NCBI GenBank assembly: GCA_946803715.1
Contig: CAMPET010000055.1
Span: 113,186-128,112, forward strand
Direction: 5' to 3'
DNA: 14,927 nt
Origin: Beroe ovata
Lineage: Eukaryota; Ctenophora; Nuda; Beroida; Beroidae
Shown here: positions 1 through 5,870 of the stretch, piece after piece
How positions within the stretch are numbered: position 1 is the first letter of the stretch
Layout of the letters: each line of letters opens with the position of its first letter
The notes under the pieces: model-generated
Told to the model about the DNA's origin: nothing
Seen by the model: only the letters and a program-made list of their open reading frames with translations
Databases searched by the model: none
Made by a program: the position numbers and the translations under genes

Positions 1-31
<31 letters not shown>

Positions 32-40
32 TACACACAA
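1..40. repeat. (AC)n microsatellite at left edge
   Basis: The first ~40 bases are almost pure AC dinucleotides with a few interruptions. The tract ends right at the donor side of the first minus-strand exon (exon border at 45), so it lies in an intron of that gene. A similar tract forms the right edge of the window. Confidence 0.95.
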
Positions 41-44
41 TTAC

Positions 45-472
45 CTGCCCTTTCTTCATGTGTAAAACGGAGAGTGCTAGTGTGAGTACTGTGTCGCGGA
101 GGTAGTATTTGATGTTGATGTTGTGACCCAAGTCGAGAGGGTGCCCGTCTGAAGAATACTCAGCATTGATACTCAACTAGCTGTTTTACATGGCAAAATA
201 AAGTCGCGACCCATCCCCAATTGAACATATCATATGAAGAAGGACTTAACAATATGATGATTGATGAACATACTCTCAAGCAATACATAGTGACTGCCCG
301 ACAGGGGTGTGACAGCAACGTGTCCATTAGCTGTCATAAACAGCCAGTCTGGGGTCTTGGATCCGATGTTGACAACCACATCCAGATCCCCCGCTAACTG
401 CTCCACCTCTGACCTGTACCCGTACAAACAGGGTGGGAAATTCTTTATCTTGCCGTACTCTGCCATGCTGTC
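45..472 (-). CDS. Two internal exons of an unrecognised protein
   Basis: Two minus-strand exons join in a single frame. Exon a is 274-472, with acceptor CCCCCCACAG after a long pyrimidine tract and donor GTATGT. Exon b is 45-148, with acceptor TTCTTCAG and donor GTAATT. Exon a has 199 nt and ends in phase 1; exon b supplies the two missing bases (A+AC, Asn) and ends in phase 0. The joined ~100 residues include the stretches PPCLYGYRSEVEQLAGDLDV, NIGSKTPDWLFMTANGHVAV and LDLGHNINIKYYLRDTVL. The composition looks like a folded globular protein, not a chance open frame. ATG at 464-466 could be a start, but the strong acceptor just upstream suggests an internal exon or a 5'UTR intron. I do not recognise the family. 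The gene continues past the left edge. Confidence 0.55.
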
Positions 473-689
473 CTGTGGGGGGACAGAGGGGGTGGAGGAA
501 GTAGTGTGAATAGGTTGAGGGGGTGAGAATCGTCATTTATAGTACATTGCGCGCCAGTTTACACTGTACGTTTGCGTTGAAAATACACCAGTTGTGTGTC
601 ACTGTCCGTAGATCCGAAATATCAACTTTTTAGGATGAATTTTTCACAGTTAAAACAACAGCTTCACTAACTAACTAACAATTTAACAG

Positions 690-861
690 GTTACCCCTGT
701 TGAATTACCGGTTCGGATCTGAAGGAAAGACTCCTGAAGTAAATGAAGAGGAAGAAGAATGCTGCTATGCCGATCAGTACTCGTCGAGCTCTGAGCGAGG
801 ATACAAACGCATCAACTCTGAATGGAAAACTGAACATATTCTATGCGTTTCTGGTGTGTAG
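690..861 (+). CDS. Terminal exon of a plus-strand gene (C-terminal tail)
   Basis: A textbook 3' splice site (CTAACTAAC branch-point-like repeats at 669-679, then AATTTAACAG) precedes an open frame. The frame enters in phase 1 and gives 56 residues before TAG at 859-861. It has an acidic cluster (NEEEEECC) and a Ser-rich segment (YSSSSERGYKR), as expected of a cytoplasmic tail or disordered C-terminus. AATAAA follows at 1156-1161. The family is not recognised. Upstream exons must lie left of the window, because nothing convincing is seen on the plus strand before 690. If so, the minus-strand exons at 45-472 sit inside its last intron. A chance frame is still possible. Confidence 0.42.
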
Positions 862-1564
862 GAAATCGTGACTCTTATAGCGATGCTCCTTGTGTTGGAT
901 TGCTCTTTCTTGAGTTGTCGGTTTTTGATCACGTGCTTGATTGGTTCTTGATTTAGAGAAGCAGATCAACACTCATGTAGTGTTGTCGTGGAATCATACC
1001 TAAATTATCATGAATTGCAAAAATGACTGTATTGCAATAATAATTAGCAATTCATGTCATCCTTACACAGATATTTATCTATGAAAACAGTAATTGTCTT
1101 CTAGATAGAGTAACATATTCCTTCGAAAGCAATAATTACAGTCAGTAATGAGTTGAATAAAAAACACATAAAATGTAGAACTATTTGACTATTTACATGT
1201 GCACATGAAATGCAATTCTCACTAACACTTAGCTATACAAATATCACATAGATGTATCACAATAATAATACAAATCATAACGAGTCATTTGTTTAATTTT
1301 GATCATTAACCGCATGATTCGCATCATACATTATCAACATTCATTTTTCAAAGACAGACAAATCTTATCACAGGAAAAACAATCATCAGAAAATCAGTGT
1401 TTAATTGAGCACACATTGCAACAATACATTTTATCTCATGTTCATCTGTTATTATAGATCAGTCTACCAAATCTAATGCTATGTCCCCTATGTTACACGA
1501 CAACTTTCCTCGACACTATTGGTACTCGTTTCTTTTCACACACTCGTGACAATTGAACAAAGTG
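862..1564. other. AT-rich intergenic space between converging genes
   Basis: About 700 bases of AT-rich sequence with no convincing coding frame on either strand. It separates the plus-strand terminal exon ending at 861 from the minus-strand terminal exon ending at 1565, a tail-to-tail layout. The only signals seen are AATAAA at 1156-1161 (plus) and a possible ATTAAA on the minus strand near 1398-1403. Confidence 0.6.
1156..1161 (+). promoter_or_regulatory. Poly(A) signal AATAAA
   Basis: Canonical AATAAA about 295 nt after the TAG at 859-861. It is the nearest downstream hexamer and supports that frame being the end of a plus-strand gene. Confidence 0.4.
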
Positions 1565-2146
1565 TCATTTGGTGTCAGCAGACTTACTAGCCAAGTTGGA
1601 TGCAATCAGCCTCAGATCCTCAATTCCTGTGGTCATTTGTTTGACCAGGACCTCAGCAGAGTCTGCTCGTTGGGAAATTTCCCATGCAATCCTGTCTGTG
1701 TCAACTGTGGTACATAGAGATCTCATCCGGTGTAACTCAGCCTCAGCTTCTGCGGCCCGGGCTTCACTTCTTTCCAACTTCTTTTCAACTTTCTTTACCA
1801 TCCGGTCCAGATCTTCAGTGTCTTGTTCTTCCTTGTATCGACTCTGATAGAACACATAGTTATCAAAGTAGCTTGCTCAGACATTATTAAACACGGATCA
1901 TACAGCTTCAAATTTTACGAGAAGACAGGAGTCTCACCTCGGAGAGTTCTAAGTGGAGCCTCTTACACTTCTTCCGGCATTTCAACAATTCACCATCAGT
2001 TAACTCAAGTTGGTGCTGCAATTGATCAACTTTCAGCTTCAGTTGTTCTGTTTCAAATTCCTTTTCCTCAAGTTCAGCATTCCTCGCTTGTAGAGCCTCT
2101 AATGTGTCACGCAGTTCTCTCATACTCATGTGGTAAACACTCTTAT
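1565..2146 (-). CDS. C-terminal exons of a coiled-coil protein
   Basis: Two minus-strand exons. Exon 1938-2146 has acceptor TTTATTTTCAG (alternative TTTCTTGTTTCAG would extend it to 2171) and donor GTGAGA. Exon 1565-1843 has acceptor TTCTATCAG and ends in TGA at 1565-1567. The 94-bp intron joins in phase 0. The ~160 residues are almost entirely heptad-like and highly charged, for example MRELRDTLEALQARNAELEE, then EQLKLKVDQLQHQLELTDGE, and later MVKKVEKKLERSEARAAEAE. The last ~25 residues (EDLRLIASNLASKSADTK) leave the coil. No catalytic motif is seen. The protein is probably a structural, centrosomal, ciliary or trafficking coiled-coil, but the family cannot be named. Upstream exons lie to the right, and may or may not include the exon at 2262-2479. 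Confidence 0.75.
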
Positions 2147-2212
2147 CTGAAAATAAACGTTTGAAATTAATCTGAAACAAGAAAATTGCGCCTGTTGAAT
2201 GCTTACGAACGC

Positions 2213-2218
2213 TTTATT
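2213..2218 (-). promoter_or_regulatory. Poly(A) signal AATAAA (minus strand)
   Basis: TTTATT on the plus strand reads AATAAA on the minus strand, 44 nt past the TAA at 2262-2264. This is the usual distance for a 3' end. It supports transcript termination between the exon at 2262-2479 and the coiled-coil exons. Confidence 0.45.
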
Positions 2219-2261
2219 TCCCTCCCCGGGGTCAGTATTCTGTGAACAGATTATCTAAATG

Positions 2262-2479
2262 TTAAATACGAAGGTTTAGTGACCCAGTAACGTAACTATT
2301 TGACACTGAACTTCCTGATGAGCCACCAGTTCTCGGATACTCTACCAGGTACGGGAACTCGCTTTTAGAATGGAATGAGAACAAGACAACTTCTTCGCTG
2401 TCAGGGTGGTCCGCAGGTGCGATGGCTCGATAGAGGACTCTATGAAACTCGACAAGACAAGACATTGAATAATAACGGC
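2262..2479 (-). CDS. Possible terminal exon, unrecognised protein
   Basis: An acceptor (TACTGAT branch-like motif, then CCAGTATCCCAG) opens a frame of 71 residues ending in TAA at 2262-2264. It contains SCLVEFHRVLYRAIAPADHP, EEVVLFSFHSKSEFPYLVEY and a Gly/Ser-rich tail. The downstream AATAAA at 2213-2218 favours a true 3'-terminal exon. Alternatively it is an internal or alternative last exon of the coiled-coil gene: a donor GTAGAG after EFPYL is in phase 0 and could join the acceptor at 2171. I cannot decide between these, and the family is not recognised. Confidence 0.4.
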
Positions 2480-2641
2480 CTGGGATACTGGAATATCAGT
2501 ATATTACTTTCTAGACAGTAAAAGATGTCGTTGTGTATGATAGCAGTGCCCCAAGACCCATTTATTTCCAGTGTAACAAAGCAATAAGAGGACACTTTTG
2601 AAGGATTTCACCCTATCGAACAGAACTTAACCTCTGGCTTC

Positions 2642-2657
2642 TGGGGGCTGGCCCCCA
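2642..2657. repeat. GC-rich perfect inverted repeat
   Basis: TGGGGGC and GCCCCCA flank a 2-base spacer, making a perfect 7-bp stem in otherwise AT-rich DNA. The flanking words CTCTGG and AACCCC recur in the element at 2894-3016, so this may be a decayed member of the same repeat family. Confidence 0.6.
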
Positions 2658-2893
2658 AACCCCAGCACCTGATTATAGGTGATTTTCTGCTTTTCGTTCA
2701 GTACCTTTCCATTGCTACGACAAACAATAAAAGTCATGTATTCTGCAATTTAAATGAGTATTTAACGCCTCAGATCATCGCATTTTCGTCAGTTTTTCAC
2801 TCTTGCTTAACTTTTTTGCTCCTTCTTATTTTTTGTTACTGTGATATTTTTTAATATCAGATTTCGTCTACAACACACTATTTTTGAAAAAAT

Positions 2894-3016
2894 TTCCGGG
2901 GGGCTTCGCCTCTGGACCCCAATGGGGGCTTCGCTCCCATACCCCTGCCATAGATTGCTCGCTTCACTCACTGCGCAAACTCGACTCGCTACAATCGTCG
3001 AGGGTCTCCCCCGGAA
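2894..3016. repeat. Small element bounded by TTCCGGGGG inverted repeats
   Basis: The left boundary TTCCGGGGGG (2894-2903) is mirrored by CTCCCCCGGAA (3006-3016), the inverse of TTCCGGGGGAG. The interior contains GGGGGCTTCG twice and CCCC runs able to pair with them. This resembles a miniature inverted-repeat element. No target-site duplication was identified. The terminal repeats are only about 9 bp, so this is tentative. Confidence 0.45.
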
Positions 3017-3091
3017 AAAAGTCTGGCTACGTGCCTGGATTGGCTGTGTGTGGAAACAGAGGGAGGGAGGGATCTTAAAATCTCAATCTTC

Positions 3092-3110
3092 TGGCTACTT
3101 TATGTAGCCA
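3092..3110. repeat. Perfect hairpin TGGCTAC/GTAGCCA
   Basis: TGGCTAC (3092-3098) and GTAGCCA (3104-3110) are perfect inverse complements around TTTAT. A partial GGCTACGTGCC occurs at about 3022. No T-run follows, so it is not a bacterial-type terminator. It is probably part of the surrounding repeat cluster. Confidence 0.6.
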
Positions 3111-3290
3111 TAGCAACGACTGTGATTTTCCTATTAAAATAGGTACAGTAGATGTTGTATGTCGACGCATCTTTTTTCATCTCTGCTATCCCTTCTCCAA
3201 TGCCTTTTGTGAAACAAAAAAGGGGTTGGGGAGGGAAAAAATCTCTAGGCAAAAAGGGCGCATTTTCAAAATATGTTCTATATGATATTT

Positions 3291-3671
3291 TCAAAGACTT
3301 TGCCTTTTTAAGCTGTTATTAAGTATAAGCTCTCCCTTACTGGATGTGGGTGTGTTGGGTTTGGAGTTAGGAAGGTTGATCTTCACATTTGGCGTGGATT
3401 TGTTTGAAATTAAGGATGATGAAGAATTCGAGGTAAAAGTCATTTTCTTCCCCTGTCCCACCATGTGAACATCATTGCTTCTCTGAGGAAAAATATGAGT
3501 ATCAAAAAAGGTGATATTCATCGAATAACAGCAAAACATATCCTCTCAAATGCAGTACTATCAAAATTCCCATAATCATCAGAGACTTACTGGAAGAGAT
3601 GACTCATCTAGCCCATTCGTCAAAAAACTCAAAAATGAGTAGGGATTTTCAGGATTCTCTGCTTCTGCCAT
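3291..3671 (-). CDS. Small two-exon gene, 90-aa protein of unknown function
   Basis: Exon 1 is 3591-3671, starting at ATG 3669-3671 in context AGGAATGG and ending at donor CCA|GTAAGT. Exon 2 is 3291-3482, with acceptor TTTTTCCTCAG and stop TGA at 3291-3293. Exons of 81 and 192 nt join in phase 0 and give 90 residues. The protein starts MAEAENPENPYSFLSFLTNG, a short hydrophobic/aromatic motif. The rest is disordered, rich in Ser, Asn, Lys and Thr-Pro (TSNSSSSLISNKSTPNVK), and ends in a basic tail (LKRQSL). It has no signal peptide or membrane span. It lies ~310 bp downstream of SDHD on the same strand. A further 5' exon is possible, since AG dinucleotides precede the ATG. I do not recognise the family. 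Confidence 0.6.
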
Positions 3672-3982
3672 TCCTAAAACCAATTCTGTTATAAGAGCTC
3701 TTCATCAATTGTTTCAGGATACACTATGGTACCTCTAAAAATTTCATTGCCATTTTGATAAGTAACCCAAGTTATTGATTCTTATAGGGGCAAACTTCAT
3801 TTAGATTCTGAAGCAAAATTACATGCATTAATCATTGGGGCAAAAATTTGTTACTCACATAGGCGTTTATATACAAATGGTTAATTATATATTAGCTAGG
3901 CTGTCATGAAAAATAAACCTTCCTGCTACATATTAGGTTACTTTCCCATAGTACAAAAGCATGATGCAATGTCACTGGACAA
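3672..3982. other. Intergenic gap between SDHD and the small gene
   Basis: About 310 AT-rich bases between two same-strand genes. It must hold the 3'UTR of SDHD and the promoter/5'UTR of the 90-aa gene. No AATAAA or ATTAAA was found on the minus strand here, so SDHD may use a variant poly(A) signal. Nothing else can be supported. Confidence 0.55.
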
Positions 3983-4599
3983 TCAACTCAGTTCTTCAGG
4001 CTTTACTTGTTTGATGTTCCATATATCTTTCACTGCTTGGGTTACTCCAATATCATGTTGATTGAAATACAACAGACCAAGGATGGTAGCAGCTGTCAAA
4101 ATTTTCAGGACAATGAAGATCACTTTCTGCACTGGTTTAACATGTATGTAGTCAGTGAAAACCTAAAAAAGATTCTATAAGATGATTAGCAAGCATAAGC
4201 AGATTGAAATTCTTGGGACTTTCTTAATAATGATGAAACAGTTAAAATTTCTTGTATAGAATATTATTTCTAGCCTGCTCTAAGCCCCAGTGGGTATGAA
4301 GGGGAATCAAAACAGCAAGTGCTTGATCCACTGCCAGTGAGGGGGCAACAAAGGCTCCAGCAACAGCACCTGCAGTTAGGATAGAAACATACCTCTCAGC
4401 CTGAAATATGCAAGTGATTAAATTGATATGTTGCCATGCCTTGAGAAATGGGGTTATCCCTTGATACATTCAGTACATGACTACAAACCTTCCAATGAGT
4501 GACAATTGACCCTGAAAGATTCTTTGATTGAACCATTGGTGGAGAAAATGCACAATTCCTCAGGCACTTAGGCCCAATTCTAAACACTCCCATAAACAT
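3983..4599 (-). CDS. SDHD: SDHD: complex II small membrane anchor
   Basis: Succinate dehydrogenase cytochrome b small subunit (CybS), which anchors complex II in the inner mitochondrial membrane and helps bind heme b and ubiquinone. Exons: 4489-4599 (ATG at 4597-4599), 4275-4400 and 3983-4162 (stop TGA 3983-3985), totalling 138 aa against 159 in human. All junctions are phase 0. Residues 1-37 are basic and hydroxylated without acidic residues, like a mitochondrial presequence (MFMGVFRIGPKCLRNC). The core follows the family: AERYVSILTAGAVAGAF as helix 1, then the hallmark LHTHWGLEQ with the expected heme-ligand His, TDYIHVKP with the quinone-site Asp-Tyr, a hydrophobic third helix (VIFIVLKILTAATILGLLYF) and NQHDIGVTQAVKDIW. 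The intron after LEQ starts with GC instead of GT (CAG|GCTAGA). Identification is by motif recall, with high confidence. Confidence 0.93.
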
Positions 4600-5055
4600 C
4601 CTAAAATTTGCTTTCTTCAATTTTATATCTACTAAGAAGTCAATCAATCTGAAATTAAGTGGTCAGGCATGTACATTAACTATGTACAGTAATTATTAAA
4701 AAGCGGCACTAAAAATACATTGGTAAGTAAATGAGGCAAGAAAAAATTAATGGTTTAAGAGATAACTCCCTCCCCTAGCACATGAAATTCAATTCCTGAG
4801 AGAATCTTATGGCAATTTGACAATGCACTATGGGGTAGGCAAATCCCAAAAGTCTATGGCATAAGAAGATTATTGTTAAAGTTTAAGTTTTCAGTGAACT
4901 AAACCAGATTTTAGTTGAAATTTAAGTCCCTCTGCAATTGTAGTTGCAATGCGTGATCTATATAAATAATTTTTGATATCAATCATGTCCACTGTTCAGA
5001 ATAATATCACGCTCTATATTAATATAGTATATTATCTATGCATATTTATTTGTAG

Positions 5056-5103
5056 TTGACGCTCGCTGTTTTGCAGATCACTTTGACGCTCGTTGTTGCA
5101 GAT
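5056..5103. repeat. Two 21-23 bp direct repeats (27-bp period)
   Basis: TTGACGCTCGCTGTTTTGCAGAT at 5056-5078 (two words TTGACGCTCG and TTGCAGAT around a spacer) recurs with minor change at 5083-5103. It stands directly before the inverted repeat at 5104-5123 and may be the edge of the same CG-rich insertion. Confidence 0.75.
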
Positions 5104-5123
5104 GAAGGCCGAAACAGGCCTTC
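5104..5123. repeat. Perfect inverted repeat GAAGGCC/GGCCTTC
   Basis: GAAGGCC (5104-5110) and GGCCTTC (5117-5123) are perfect complements around GAAACA. An alternating CG tract (GGCGCGCGCGCCGCGCGC, from 5130) follows, resembling the arms of the larger fold-back at 5319-5452. Confidence 0.75.
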
Positions 5124-5318
5124 GATGAAGGCGCGCGCGCCGCGCGCAAGAAACACTGAACAGATGACATCCGGCAACTTTTGATAGGCCTAAACTTGAT
5201 GAGTAGCATCGAAAGGCTAAATAAAACTTAACTTATGAAAATTATAAATGCTCAAAACCAATACAATTTTGTTACATTGGCTGTTGTCGGGCGATGCCAG
5301 ACCGCTGATGCAAGCCGC

Positions 5319-5452
5319 GAAGAGAATAAGTTTGCGCCGCGCGCGCGCGAAACGAAATTCTCGACAGGTCTATCATCGATCGACAACATTGGCTGTCAAT
5401 GATAGCCCCTGCAGAGAATTTCATTGCGCGCGCGGCGCAAATTATTCTCGAA
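5319..5452. repeat. ~130-bp CpG-rich fold-back (MITE-like hairpin)
   Basis: The left arm (5319-5386) and right arm (5391-5452) are imperfect inverse complements over ~60 bases. AGAATAA-TTTGCGCCGCGCGC pairs with GCGCGCGGCGCAAATTATTCT, GAAATTCTC with GAGAATTTC, and CTATCAT with ATGATAG. Only a few bases separate the arms. Alternating CG tracts in both arms contrast with AT-rich flanks. It codes for nothing recognisable. It is best read as a fold-back/MITE-type repeat; a structured regulatory element is less likely. Confidence 0.75.
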
Positions 5453-5646
5453 AGATTCTCAAAATATTTTTTTCTGGTATTCACTACGCGATGAGGTTTA
5501 GATGTGAACGTGTATGTGCATCCACTTTTTGACCCATCCTATAAATGTAGCTACAGGGTATGACAAAAAGTTAAACAAAGGTTAAACTTAGAGTAACTGG
5601 TTACTAAAATTGCAACTGCTTACTGCCCTATTCATGCTACTCAACA

Positions 5647-5652
5647 TTTATT
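5647..5652 (-). promoter_or_regulatory. Poly(A) signal AATAAA of the FASN-like gene
   Basis: TTTATT on the plus strand reads AATAAA on the minus strand, about 50 nt after the TAA at 5702-5704. This supports use of the thioesterase-tail frame and its stop, rather than the earlier TGA at 5832. Confidence 0.6.
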
Positions 5653-5701
5653 TTTTAAACTGCTTCTCTGCCATTCCACATCAAGTTTTCACACTGAATG
5701 A

Positions 5702-5870
5702 TTAGGAACTCAGTTGTTGTAGACGCTGTATGATGTGGGATGCGATATCCCCATGATAGAGTGAGACACAGCTCTCGTGGTTCCCAGGAACAGTATCCAC
5801 TAGCATATCCCCTCTGCAGACACTCTTCAAATCATAATCCTCTGATATCGTGCCCTGAGAGTATGCATGA
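5702..5870 (-). other. Thioesterase C-terminal remnant
   Basis: Fifty residues in a different frame from the ACP match the very end of the animal FAS thioesterase. [12 protein letters not shown] corresponds to human ADYNLSQVCDG, and [10 protein letters not shown] carries the expected catalytic-triad His (human EGDHRT). Then comes an amphipathic C-terminal helix ([13 protein letters not shown]) and TAA at 5702. The TE core with the GxSxG serine and the Asp is absent. Only ~55 bases lie between ACP and this piece. They could act as a tiny intron with donor GTACTG and acceptor CATACTCTCAG, or mark a deletion or assembly breakpoint. Confidence 0.8.

Larger units (their letters stand above)
2480..3290. 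other. Intergenic region with GC-rich palindromic repeats
   Basis: No convincing gene. An 88-codon open frame on the plus strand (2841-3107) lies across repeat sequence and has low-complexity, repeat-driven composition. The region holds a perfect short hairpin at 2642-2657, a ~120-bp element bounded by inverted TTCCGGGGG at 2894-3016, and a second hairpin at 3092-3110, suggesting small non-autonomous repeats. Confidence 0.6.
4600..5701. other. Intergenic: SDHD 5' side and GC-rich fold-backs
   Basis: This 1.1 kb separates the SDHD start from the FASN-like stop; both genes are on the minus strand. It must contain the SDHD promoter, probably within 4600-5050, but no clear TATA or Inr can be assigned. 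Bases 5056-5452 are CpG-rich with direct and inverted repeats. FASN 3'UTR sequence occupies ~5647-5701. The 94-codon plus-strand frame at 5248-5532 is driven by the CG-rich repeat and is not a supportable gene. Confidence 0.6.

Noticed and set aside
327-536. 69-codon minus-strand frame beginning at an ATG near 536
   Set aside because: It reads through the polypyrimidine tract of the acceptor at 473 and then continues in a different frame from the conserved-looking exon.
2841-3107. 88-codon plus-strand open frame
   Set aside because: It spans the GC-rich mini-repeat and a hairpin. Composition is repeat-driven and no domain is visible.
3092-3110. Hairpin as a rho-independent terminator
   Set aside because: No U-tract follows on either strand and the genome is eukaryotic. 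It sits in a repeat cluster, not at a gene end.
5248-5532. 94-codon plus-strand and 70-codon minus-strand open frames
   Set aside because: Both lie across the CpG-rich fold-back. Their Arg/Ala-rich composition comes from alternating CG tracts, with no splice or homology support.
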